From contig NZ_CP027707.1 of assembly GCF_003850345.1 (NCBI RefSeq), forward strand, positions 6,439,001 to 6,503,000: a stretch of 64,000 nt of DNA. The letters are read 5' to 3'. The notes beneath the pieces are model-generated. The model searched no databases. It was not told where the DNA came from and saw only the letters and a list, made by a program, of their open reading frames with translations. The stretch's first letter is position 1. The number at the start of each line of letters is the position of its first letter. The stretch comes from Pseudomonas chlororaphis subsp. piscium. GTDB taxonomy: Bacteria > Pseudomonadota > Gammaproteobacteria > Pseudomonadales > Pseudomonadaceae. Below are positions 38,700 to 46,559 of the stretch, piece after piece. The position numbers and the translations under genes were made by a program.

Positions 38700-39740
38700 A
38701 TGACCGACAAGAGCCAACAATTCGCCAGCGACAACTATTCCGGCATTTGCCCCGAGGCCTGGGCGGCCATGGAACAGGCCAATCGCGGCCACGAACGCGC
38801 CTACGGCGACGACCAGTGGACCGCACGCGCCGCCGATTATTTCCGCAAACTGTTCGAGACCGACTGCGAGGTGTTCTTCGCCTTCAACGGCACCGCCGCC
38901 AACTCCCTGGCCCTGTCGTCGCTGTGCCAGAGTTACCACAGCGTCATCTGCTCGGAAACCGCCCACGTCGAAACCGACGAATGCGGCGCGCCGGAATTCT
39001 TCTCCAACGGCTCCAAGCTGCTGATCGCCGGCACCGAGAACGGCAAGCTGACCCCGGACTCGATCCGCGACATCGCACTCAAGCGCCAGGACATCCACTA
39101 TCCCAAGCCTCGGGTGGTGACCCTGACCCAGGCCACCGAAGTCGGCAGCGTCTACACCCCGGAAGAAATCCGCGCCATCAGCGCCACCTGCAAGGAGCTG
39201 GGGCTGAACCTGCACATGGACGGCGCGCGCTTCTCCAACGCCTGCGCCTTCCTCGGCTGCTCGCCCGCCGACCTGACCTGGAAAGCCGGGGTCGACGTGC
39301 TGTGCTTCGGCGGCACGAAAAACGGCATGGCGGTGGGCGAGGCGATCCTGTTCTTCAACCACAAGCTGGCCGAAGACTTCGACTACCGCTGCAAGCAGGC
39401 CGGCCAACTGGCCTCGAAGATGCGTTTTTTGTCCGCGCCCTGGGTCGGCCTGCTGGAAAACGACGCCTGGCTCAAATACGCCCGCCACGCCAACCATTGC
39501 GCGCAGCTGCTGGCCGAGCTGGTGGCGGACATCCCAGGGGTGGAACTGATGTTCCCGGTGCAGGCCAACGGTGTGTTCCTGCAACTCTCGGAACCGGCCA
39601 TCGCCGCGCTGACCGCCAGGGGCTGGCGCTTCTACACCTTCATCGGTAAAGGCGGCGCGCGTTTCATGTGCTCGTGGGATACCGAAGAAGCGCGGGTCCG
39701 CGAACTGGCCGCGGACATTCGCCAGGTCATGGCCGGCTGA
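38700..39740 (+). CDS. ltaE: Low-specificity L-threonine aldolase
   Basis: A 346-aa PLP enzyme that splits L-threonine or L-allo-threonine to glycine and acetaldehyde. The N terminus is MTDKSQQFASDNYSG, the active-site His region is SETAHVETDECGAPE, and the PLP lysine is in CFGGTKNGMAVGEA near residue 205. GGAAGA precedes the ATG at 38700. It stands in the glycine-betaine region, as ltaA does in P. aeruginosa, feeding or draining the glycine pool. Confidence 0.94.
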   Translation: MTDKSQQFASDNYSGICPEAWAAMEQANRGHERAYGDDQWTARAADYFRKLFETDCEVFFAFNGTAANSLALSSLCQSYHSVICSETAHVETDECGAPEFFSNGSKLLIAGTENGKLTPDSIRDIALKRQDIHYPKPRVVTLTQATEVGSVYTPEEIRAISATCKELGLNLHMDGARFSNACAFLGCSPADLTWKAGVDVLCFGGTKNGMAVGEAILFFNHKLAEDFDYRCKQAGQLASKMRFLSAPWVGLLENDAWLKYARHANHCAQLLAELVADIPGVELMFPVQANGVFLQLSEPAIAALTARGWRFYTFIGKGGARFMCSWDTEEARVRELAADIRQVMAG

Positions 39741-39770
39741 AACGCCCCCGCCGGCGCCACCCCGCCCTGC

Positions 39771-39792
39771 GCCCCGGTCAACCGACCGGGGC
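39771..39792. terminator. GC-rich hairpin after ltaE
   Basis: GCCCCGGTC and GACCGGGGC form a perfect 9-bp stem with a 4-nt loop, 30 bp past the ltaE stop. There is no U tract, so it may be a 3'-end stabiliser rather than an intrinsic terminator. Confidence 0.45.
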
Positions 39793-39909
39793 CATTCCCA
39801 CCGCAACCCGCTTTTCGCCCCTGATCCGCACGTGCCGCCAGACATGAACTAGATTGTCTGGCGAGCCGCTGTACCCGCTCGGATAACGACAATAATCAGG
39901 AGCGCATCC

Positions 39910-40734
39910 ATGTCCTTACAAGGCAAGACCCTGTTCATCACCGGCGCCAGTCGTGGCATCGGCCGTGAAATCGCCCTGCGGGCGGCGCGGGACGGGGCCA
40001 ATATCGTGATCGCGGCGAAAAGCGCCGAGCCCCATCCCAAGCTGCCCGGCACCATCTTCAGCGTGGCCCGCGAGGTCGAGGCGATTGGCGGCAAAGCCCT
40101 GGCCCTGCAGGTGGATGTGCGTGACGAAGAGGCGGTGCGCCAGGCCCTGGCCAAGGCCGCCGAGCAGTTCGGCGGCATCGATGCGCTGGTCAACAATGCG
40201 GGGGCGATCAAGCTGACCGGGGTGCAGCACATCGAGCTCAAGCGCTTCGACCTGATGCACCAGATCAACACCCGCGCCGTGCTGCTGTGCAGCCAGGCGG
40301 CCCTGCCCTACCTGAAAAGCAGCGGCGGCCACATCCTCAACCTGTCGCCGCCACTGAACCTGGCGAACAAATGGTTCGCCCAGTACAGCCCCTACACCGT
40401 GACCAAATACGGCATGAGCATGCTGACCCTGGGCATGAGCGAGGAATTCAAGAACTACGGCATCAGCGTCAACTCGCTGTGGCCGCAGACCATGATCGCC
40501 ACCGCCGCCATCGAGTTCCAGCTGGGTTCGCGCGAGTCGTTCAAGCATGCGCGCACGCCTGCGATCATGGCCGACGCGGCCCACGCGATCCTCTCCAGCA
40601 GCCAGCGCCGCATCACCGGGCGCTTGCTGATCGACGAGGAAATATTGCGTGAACAGGGAGTGAGCGACTTCGCTCATTACCGCTTCGATCCCGACAGCAG
40701 AGAAACGCTGATGACGGATCTGTTTATCGATTGA
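39910..40734 (+). CDS. SDR family oxidoreductase (HSDL2-like)
   Basis: A 274-aa short-chain dehydrogenase. The cofactor motif TGASRGIGREIALRAARDGA is at residues 10-29, NNAGAIK near 97, and the catalytic Tyr-Lys pair in YSPYTVTKYGMSML near 160. The active-site Ser lies in ILNLSPPLN. The sequence resembles the hydroxysteroid-dehydrogenase-like-2 group. AGGAG lies upstream. Substrate unknown. It is located between ltaE and gbcB but is convergent with gbcB. Confidence 0.88.
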   Translation: MSLQGKTLFITGASRGIGREIALRAARDGANIVIAAKSAEPHPKLPGTIFSVAREVEAIGGKALALQVDVRDEEAVRQALAKAAEQFGGIDALVNNAGAIKLTGVQHIELKRFDLMHQINTRAVLLCSQAALPYLKSSGGHILNLSPPLNLANKWFAQYSPYTVTKYGMSMLTLGMSEEFKNYGISVNSLWPQTMIATAAIEFQLGSRESFKHARTPAIMADAAHAILSSSQRRITGRLLIDEEILREQGVSDFAHYRFDPDSRETLMTDLFID

Positions 40735-40758
40735 AAAAACGCAGCGCCCCCAACGCAA

Positions 40759-40821
40759 ACAAGCTCGCTCCTGCAGGGTTTTCACCCGACCTGCAGGAGC
40801 GAGCTTGCTCGCGATGAACGA
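40759..40821. repeat. REP variant pair (CTGCAGGAGCGAGCTTGCTC type)
   Basis: AAGCTCGCTCCTGCAG and CTGCAGGAGCGAGCTTGCTC bracket a 15-bp loop between the converging SDR gene and gbcB. It may act as a terminator for both. Confidence 0.75.
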
Positions 40822-40842
40822 TGAACCGGTCCCGAACCGGAC

Positions 40843-41943
40843 TCAATACTCGACCCGCACATCCCCCTTCGGCACGCTGCAGCAGGACAGGATGTAGCCT
40901 TCGGCTTCGTCTTCCTCGGTGATGCCGCCGTTGTGGTCCATCTCCACTTCACCGCCCAGCTTGAGCACCTTGCAGGTCCCGCAGATGCCCATGCCACAGG
41001 CCTTGGGGATCATCAGGCCAAGCTTGGCCGCGGCGGCGTGGACGGTCTCGCCCGGCGCCACGCGGATGCTCTTGCCGGACGCGGTGAACTCCACCTGGTG
41101 CAGGTCGGCGGCGTCGACTTCGGGCGCCTCGGCGGCCTGTTCGGCCTGTTCCACCGCGTCGGCACGGGCTTCCGCCGGCGTCGCGCCGAAGGATTCCTCG
41201 TGGTAACGCGACATGTCGAAGCCGGCGGCCTCGAGCAGGCGCTTGACCGCGTTCATGTATGGGGTCGGGCCGCAGCAGAACACCTCGCGCTCGAGGAAGT
41301 CCGGCGCCATCAGCTCCAGCATCTTGTGGTTCAGGTAGCCGCGATAACCGGCCCAGGGCTCGCCCAGGCCGTGTTTCTCGCAGATCAGGTGCAGGCTGAA
41401 GTTGTCGATCCGCGACGCCATGTGCTCCAGCTCGCGGTGATAAATGATGTCTTTCGGCGAGCGCGCGCTGTGGATAAACACCATGTCGACATTGCCGTTG
41501 GTGTCGTAGAACCAGCGCGCCATGGACATCACCGGGGTGATACCGACGCCGCCACTGAGGTAGAGGATCTTCGGGCTGGGGAAGTCGATGGCGTTGAACA
41601 GCCCCACCGGCCCGTGCACCGCCAGCTCCTGGCCTTCGTGCAGGGTGTCGTGCAGCCAGTTGGACACCTTGCCGCCAGGGACGCGCTTGATGGTCACCGA
41701 GAAGCTGTAGGGCACCGAGGGCGAGCTGGAAATGGTGTAGGAACGCATGATCGGCTGGCCTTCGATCTCCAGCTCCAGGGTGACGAACTGCCCCGGCTTG
41801 AAGAAGAACATGATCGGCTGGTCGGCCATGAAGCAGAAGGTGCGCACGTCCCAGGTTTCCTGGATGACTTTGACGCAACGGACGATGTGTCGGCCATTGG
41901 CCCAGGTCTGGGTGGTTACCGGGTTCAGGAAGTTGTTGGACAT
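40843..41943 (-). CDS. gbcB: Glycine betaine demethylase, reductase subunit GbcB
   Basis: A 366-aa electron-transfer protein that feeds GbcA. The FAD domain has MRSYTISSSPS, the NAD domain LYLSGGVGITPVMSM, and the C-terminal plant-type [2Fe-2S] ferredoxin (from about residue 280) has PKACGMGICGTCKVLK plus ILSCCSVPK. GGAGATCAGC precedes the ATG at 41943. It diverges from gbcA across a 439-bp region, so the two subunits are not in one operon here. An Ala/Glu-rich linker (about 250-280) joins the reductase and ferredoxin parts. Confidence 0.95.
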   Translation of the reverse strand: MSNNFLNPVTTQTWANGRHIVRCVKVIQETWDVRTFCFMADQPIMFFFKPGQFVTLELEIEGQPIMRSYTISSSPSVPYSFSVTIKRVPGGKVSNWLHDTLHEGQELAVHGPVGLFNAIDFPSPKILYLSGGVGITPVMSMARWFYDTNGNVDMVFIHSARSPKDIIYHRELEHMASRIDNFSLHLICEKHGLGEPWAGYRGYLNHKMLELMAPDFLEREVFCCGPTPYMNAVKRLLEAAGFDMSRYHEESFGATPAEARADAVEQAEQAAEAPEVDAADLHQVEFTASGKSIRVAPGETVHAAAAKLGLMIPKACGMGICGTCKVLKLGGEVEMDHNGGITEEDEAEGYILSCCSVPKGDVRVEY

Positions 41944-42382
41944 GCTGATCTCCACGGCCGACTGTCGGCCTTTATGGTGACGATTGTGCGCAGGCCCATA
42001 AACGCCCATTTACCTATCTGCGACATTCACATGCTTATCGCGACCAGCCCCCAACCACCGGGGCTTGCGCGTCGGGAACAGATTGGGCCATGTCGCCCAT
42101 GGATAAGGTTCTGGGCCGCGCCGGCCCCACACTCGCCTCAACTGATAACCGCTGATTTTTCAGCCTTGCGTCGTAACAGTGGCCGGTGTGACGGGTTTGT
42201 ACGGAGCAAGCCCACAGCATGAAGTTCTGAGTCAAGGCGCCGCGACGAGTCATAGCCCGCTATGGCGAGGAGCGGCAACGCAGAATCAGGACTTCAGGCG
42301 CAGGGATTGCCCGTACAAACCCGTTACACCGGCCACACAGCCACTTTCGCCGGCCACACAGATGGCCATGAGGACTAAAACG
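41944..42382. promoter_or_regulatory. Divergent gbcB-gbcA control region
   Basis: A 439-bp non-coding region serving both gbc genes; in P. aeruginosa the AraC-type activator GbdR acts on gbc promoters. The gbcA-proximal half is filled by a 158-bp palindrome (separate entry). After it, the 12-mer CCGGCCACACAG occurs twice, at 42329-42340 and 42350-42361, just before the gbcA ribosome-binding site. No exact GbdR site was identified. Confidence 0.6.
42179..42336. repeat. 158-bp near-perfectly centred palindrome (MITE-like) in the gbcA leader
   Basis: The outer arms GGCCGGTGTGACGGGTTTGT... (42181-42204) and ...CCGTTACACCGGCC (42311-42334) match at 23 of 24 positions. The interior also pairs imperfectly without indels (ATGAAGTTCTGA with TCAGGACTTCAG). 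The centre is CATAGC-CC-GCTATG at 42251-42264. The right end lies 46 bp before the gbcA ATG. Confidence 0.9.
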
Positions 42383-43678
42383 ATGGACGTCACCGCAACC
42401 CTGAGCCTGGGCGATCCGCTGGAACCCGCACGCAAGGCCACCGCACAAATGCTCCAAGAACGCGAGCGGACCTTCTCCCTGCCGCAGCCGTTCTACTGCG
42501 ACGAGCGCCTGTTCGATATCGACATGCAGGAGATCTTCCAGAAGGAATGGCTGATCGCCGGCATGACTTGCGAGATCCCGACCAAGGGCAACTACATCAC
42601 CCTGCAGATCGGCAAGAACCCGATCATCGTGATCCGTGGCGCCGACGGCGTGGTCCATGCCTTCCACAACGTCTGCCGCCACCGCGGTTCGCGCCTGTGC
42701 ACCAGCGACAAGGGCAAGGTCGCCAAGCTGGTCTGCCACTACCACCAGTGGACCTACGAGCTGGACGGTCGCCTGCTGTTCGCCGGCACCGAGATGGGCG
42801 CCGACTTCGACATGAAGCAGTACGGCCTCAAGCCGGTGAACGTGAAGACCGCCGGTGGCTACATCTTCATCAGCCTCGCGGAAAACCCGCCGGCCATCGA
42901 TGACTTCCTGGCAACCCTGACGCACTACATGGAACCCTACGACATGGAGAACACCAAGGTGGCGGTGCAGACCACCTTGATGGAAAAAGCCAACTGGAAG
43001 CTGGTGCTGGAAAACAACCGCGAGTGCTACCACTGCGGCGGTTCGCACCCGGAGCTGCTGAAAACCCTGCTGGAGTGGGACGACGTCACCGACCCGCGCG
43101 CCGACCAGGGGTTCAAGGACCACGTGGCCGCCTCCGCCGCCGCCTGGGAAGCCGAGAAGATCCCTTACGCCCACGCCAGCTTCGGCCTGCGTAACCGCAT
43201 CGTGCGCATGCCGCTGCTCAAGGGCACCGTGTCCATGACCATGGACGGCAAGCAGGGCTGCGCCAAGCTGATGGGCCGGATCAAGAACCCGGACCTGGGC
43301 TCGATGCGCATCCTGCACCTGCCACACTCGTGGAACCACTGCATGGGCGACCACATCATCGTGTTCACCGTGTGGCCGATCAGCGCCCAGGAAACCATGG
43401 TCACCACCAAGTGGCTGGTGCACAAGGACGCGGTCGAAGGCGTGGACTACGACGTCGAGCGCATGCGCCAGGTGTGGGATGCCACCAACGACCAGGACCG
43501 TCGCCTGGCCGAAGAGAACCAGCGCGGCATCAACTCCACCGCCTACCAGCCAGGCCCGTACTCCAAGACCTATGAGTTCGGCGTGGTCAACTTCGTGGAC
43601 TGGTACAGCGAGCGCATACTGAGCAACCTCGGCGCCGAACCGGCTCCGTACCTCAAGGGCGTGCCGGTTCACGGCTGA
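42383..43678 (+). CDS. gbcA: Glycine betaine demethylase, Rieske oxygenase subunit GbcA
   Basis: A 431-aa Rieske non-haem iron oxygenase that removes one methyl of glycine betaine to give dimethylglycine and formaldehyde. The Rieske ligands are in CRHRGSRLC and CHYHQW (residues about 95-120). The mononuclear iron site is in NNRECYHCGGSHPELL near residue 215. AGGAC precedes the ATG at 42383; the longer frame runs into the palindrome and is not coding. Transcribed away from gbcB. Confidence 0.96.
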   Translation: MDVTATLSLGDPLEPARKATAQMLQERERTFSLPQPFYCDERLFDIDMQEIFQKEWLIAGMTCEIPTKGNYITLQIGKNPIIVIRGADGVVHAFHNVCRHRGSRLCTSDKGKVAKLVCHYHQWTYELDGRLLFAGTEMGADFDMKQYGLKPVNVKTAGGYIFISLAENPPAIDDFLATLTHYMEPYDMENTKVAVQTTLMEKANWKLVLENNRECYHCGGSHPELLKTLLEWDDVTDPRADQGFKDHVAASAAAWEAEKIPYAHASFGLRNRIVRMPLLKGTVSMTMDGKQGCAKLMGRIKNPDLGSMRILHLPHSWNHCMGDHIIVFTVWPISAQETMVTTKWLVHKDAVEGVDYDVERMRQVWDATNDQDRRLAEENQRGINSTAYQPGPYSKTYEFGVVNFVDWYSERILSNLGAEPAPYLKGVPVHG

Positions 43679-43687
43679 TCCAAGACC

Positions 43688-43790
43688 TGTAGGAGCGAGG
43701 CTTGCCCGCGATGAACGCGACACGGTGCATCTGACACACCGGGTTATCGTTCATCGCGAGCAAGGACTAGGCGTCCCCCTGCTCCTACAG
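43688..43790. repeat. REPIN with a long-stem right copy
   Basis: The left copy is a standard family-1 core. The right copy has an extended stem containing GGACTAGGCGTCCCCC between CGCGAGCAA and TGCTCCTACAG. It lies immediately after gbcA and may protect or end its transcript. Confidence 0.8.
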
Positions 43791-43867
43791 AAACCAATGC
43801 TGATGTTGCTGTACAAAATTTGATCTGACTCCCTCCCGGCCATGGCCGACAAGGCCCCCAGCCTTCC

Positions 43868-44460
43868 GCGAACAAGTTATCCACATCTCCACCCACAGCA
43901 AATGTGGGCAACTCGGCTTTCAGCCAACGGATTCATTGGCAGAACCTGAAGAAAATCCGTGACTTATCCAGAAAGGCCTTTTCCATCAGGCTTTGATCAT
44001 TTTTTGAACAAGACTCTGCAGGCCACGTATTTAAAGGCCCACAGGCGAAGGCGAACACCTTATCCACAGAAGCGCCAACAGACTTTGGGGGCAACTTCAC
44101 GGCAAAGGGCGGCGAGCTGTGGAAAACCGCCGAATAGCGCGAAATATCGAGGCTTCAGTACCGCCGACAAGGCAAAACCCCGGATTTGCCTATTTTTCGA
44201 CCACACCCTCGCAGACCGCTGTTTATATGGCTCTCAGCGGACAGCGAACATCTTATCCACAAAGAGGCCAACAGACTTTGGGGGCAAGTCGGCAGCAGCA
44301 GAGGAGCGAGGGAATTCCTTATCCACAGAAAAACCTTCGTAAAAACCTCGACTTAGCTTGATCGTTTTTCGTACAGAGCGCCGCAGCACTTGATTGGCGC
44401 GGCGTGCAGAGAGGGACGAACATCTTATCCACAGAGGCGCACACAGGGATTGTGGGTAAC
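43868..44460. repeat. Degenerate tandem array with DnaA boxes (TTATCCACA)
   Basis: Four diverged copies of a roughly 40-bp motif (GCGAACAnn-TTATCCACA, then CCAACAGACTTTGGGGGCAA or a diverged form). The boxes start at 43877, 44060, 44253 and 44425, so the units are 183, 193 and 172 bp long. A fifth exact box is at 44319-44327. Near-matches are TTATCCAGA at 43964 and the reversed TGTGGGTAA at 44451. Between boxes the units share TTGATCnTTTTTnGnACA-like text. The whole gap 43679-44552 holds no convincing gene. A DnaA-binding role is inference. Confidence 0.8.
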
Positions 44461-44502
44461 CGTGGATACAGGAGGGGAATCAGTCACAAGCAAGCCACGC
44501 CC

Positions 44503-44530
44503 CTGTAGGAGCGAAGCTTGCTCGCGATAA
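44503..44530. repeat. REP family 1, single copy
   Basis: GTAGGAGCGAAGCTTGCTCG lies 22 bp past the etfB stop, between the DnaA-box array and etfB. Confidence 0.75.
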
Positions 44531-44552
44531 CGATAGTGCGACAGGCCCGGCC

Positions 44553-45323
44553 CTAACGGACCACGCCTTCTTCGATCAGCAGCTTGAGGATCGCCTCGGC
44601 CCCAGCTTCGGCGCTGACGCCCTTGAGCACCTGGCCGCCACCGCCGCTGGCCTTGGCGGTCGCGGCTTTCATGCGGTCGGCGCCGCTCTTGGCCTTGATC
44701 ACTTTCAGGCGCTTGGGCCGGGGTTTGGCCGGTTGCAGGGTGGCGCTGGTGAACAGCTCATCGTCGAGCACTTCCACATTCCGCGCCTGTAGCACCCCGC
44801 GTCGGGCCGGGCCGTAGGCGCTCTGCCGTGGCTTGGGCGCGGCGTTATCCACAGTGGCGAGGAACGGCAGGCGCACCTTCAGCCGGCGGCGCTGGCCGCG
44901 CGGCAGGGCTTGCAGCACCAAGGCCACGCCAGCGTCGATGGACTCCACCTGGGCCAGGCCCACCACCAGCGGCCAGCCGAGGTTTTCCGCCAGCAGGAAC
45001 GGCAGCATGCCCGAACCTTCGCCGGTTTCCGCCTGGCTGCCGGTAAGCACCACTTGCGCTCCGGCATCGCGCAGATAATCGGTCAGCGCCGGCAGCGCAT
45101 CGGCACCGGCCGACTGCTCCAGCACGTGCATCTGTTCCAGGCCCATGCCCAGGTACGCGCGCAGGGCCGGCTCGGCGATATCGCCGGCGTGCAGCACCTG
45201 CAGCCTGTCCCCGGCCAGTTGCAGCCCCAGCTCGACTGCCCGCGCATCCTGCTCGGCACGCCGTGGCCGGCCGGAAGTCGGGTGGGCGCCGATGGACACC
45301 AGGCTGATCACATTAGTACTCAT
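44553..45323 (-). CDS. etfB: Electron transfer flavoprotein beta subunit (dimethylglycine pathway)
   Basis: A 256-aa ETF-beta family protein that binds AMP and, with the alpha subunit, shuttles electrons from a flavin dehydrogenase. Seen are HPTSGRPRRAEQDARAVELG at the N terminus, VVLTGSQAETGEGSGMLPFL and KVRLPFLATVDNAAPKPRQS. The C-terminal tail is Lys/Ala/Gly-rich. As last gene of the dgc operon it most likely serves DgcA, not fatty-acid oxidation. An exact TTATCCACA box lies inside the gene at 44845-44853. Confidence 0.9.
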   Translation of the reverse strand: MSTNVISLVSIGAHPTSGRPRRAEQDARAVELGLQLAGDRLQVLHAGDIAEPALRAYLGMGLEQMHVLEQSAGADALPALTDYLRDAGAQVVLTGSQAETGEGSGMLPFLLAENLGWPLVVGLAQVESIDAGVALVLQALPRGQRRRLKVRLPFLATVDNAAPKPRQSAYGPARRGVLQARNVEVLDDELFTSATLQPAKPRPKRLKVIKAKSGADRMKAATAKASGGGGQVLKGVSAEAGAEAILKLLIEEGVVR

Positions 45324-45338
45324 AACCCTATCCTTCCC

Positions 45339-46559
45339 TTAAGCCGCATCGCGCTTGGCGCCGTTGCGGTAGGCCTCTACCGCCGCGATCAAGGCTTGAA
45401 GAAGCTCGGCGCTTTCGCCAATCACCGACAGGTCGGCGCGTTTGATCATGTCGCAGCCCGGATCGAGGTTGATCGCCACCACCTTGTCGCAGGCACCGAT
45501 GCCCTGCAGGTGCTGGATCGCCCCGGAAATCCCCACCGCCACGTACACCCGGGCGGTAACCCAGGTACCCGAGGCGCCAACCTGACGGTCGCGGGCCATG
45601 AAGCCGTCGTCCACCGCCACCCGCGACGCGCCTTCGGTGGCGCCCAGGGCCGCGGCGGTCCGGTGGAAAAGTTCCCAGTCCTTGACCCCGTTGCCGCCGG
45701 AGAAAATGAATTCGGCCTCGGCCATGGGAATCGCCGCCGGGTCCACCGCCACCGCGCCCAGGTCCTCGATCCGCGCCAGGCTGCGCGCCACCGTTGTGGA
45801 TAACTCCACCGGCAGGGCTTCGTGGCGGGTTTCGCTGACCGGCTCGGCGCATTCGGCGGCGGCCAGGATCAGGCGTGCCAGCGGTCGGGCCAGGTCCTGC
45901 AAGCCGGCACCGGCGCGGCCGATGCACTGCTCGTCCTTGACCTGCCAGACCCGCGTGGCCGGGCGTTCGCCCAGGGCCGCGGCAAAGCGTCGGCCCAGTT
46001 CGCCGCCACCGGTACGGCTGTCGGGCAGCAACCAGTGACGCGGGCTGAACTGGTTATCCACAGCCCGCAGGCCCTGGACCCGTTGCTCCGGTGCATAACC
46101 GCTGAATTCGTTGCCTTCCAGCACCAGCAGGCGGTCGATGCCGGCCGTGGCGAAGGCGTTTTCCTTGTGCTCGCCGAACACCACCGCCAGCACTGCGCCG
46201 TCCTTGCCGGCCAGTTGATGGGCCAGGCCCAGCAGGTCGCGGTCGTGGCTGCTCAGGCGGCCGCCAACCATGTCCGGCACCACGCTGATGTAGAACGCCG
46301 GCTGCGCCACCTGATGCAGCGGCAGCTGGACTTCGACCGTAGCGCTGCGCTTGACCGCCCCGCCCTGCTGGGCGCCGCTGCGGTCGATGCGCTTGATGCC
46401 GTTGGGGCCGATAAAACCGACCCCGTGGGGGTTCTTGCGGATGATGCCGTTGGGCCCCATCCAGCTGTGCTGCGCCGGTTGCATGGCCGCGTGCAGCGGG
46501 TGCAGGCGGTTACGGGCGATCCATTCGGCCCGTGGGTCGCGGCGGATAATGTCGCTCAT
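45339..46559 (-). CDS. etfA: Electron transfer flavoprotein alpha subunit with N-terminal extension
   Basis: A 406-aa ETF-alpha protein. The C-terminal FAD domain has FIFSGGNGVKDWELFHRTAA, RQVGASGTWVTARVYVAVGI and ISGAIQHLQGIGACDKVVAI. The N-terminal AMP-binding-like domain starts near residue 85. The first 80 residues are extra relative to usual ETF-alpha (about 310 aa) and hold a duplicated motif, MGPNGIIRKN and IGPNGIKRID. Its start overlaps the dgcB stop by one base (TGATG). Two exact TTATCCACA boxes lie in it (45795 reversed, 46054). Confidence 0.92.
   Translation of the reverse strand: MSDIIRRDPRAEWIARNRLHPLHAAMQPAQHSWMGPNGIIRKNPHGVGFIGPNGIKRIDRSGAQQGGAVKRSATVEVQLPLHQVAQPAFYISVVPDMVGGRLSSHDRDLLGLAHQLAGKDGAVLAVVFGEHKENAFATAGIDRLLVLEGNEFSGYAPEQRVQGLRAVDNQFSPRHWLLPDSRTGGGELGRRFAAALGERPATRVWQVKDEQCIGRAGAGLQDLARPLARLILAAAECAEPVSETRHEALPVELSTTVARSLARIEDLGAVAVDPAAIPMAEAEFIFSGGNGVKDWELFHRTAAALGATEGASRVAVDDGFMARDRQVGASGTWVTARVYVAVGISGAIQHLQGIGACDKVVAINLDPGCDMIKRADLSVIGESAELLQALIAAVEAYRNGAKRDAA

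Noticed and set aside
42179..42382. N-terminal extension of GbcA in the long open frame
   Set aside because: The extra codons translate the palindrome; the conserved start MDVTATLSLG has its own AGGAC site.
43959..44361. Short plus-strand frames (80 and 127 codons) within the DnaA-box array
   Set aside because: They are made of the repeat units themselves (recurring YPQK/QTLGA text), have no ribosome-binding site, and show no family resemblance.
43679..44552. The DnaA-box region as a chromosomal replication origin
   Set aside because: No dnaA, dnaN, gidA or rpmH gene and no AT-rich unwinding stretch nearby; the surrounding genes are metabolic. A regulatory DnaA cluster fits better.
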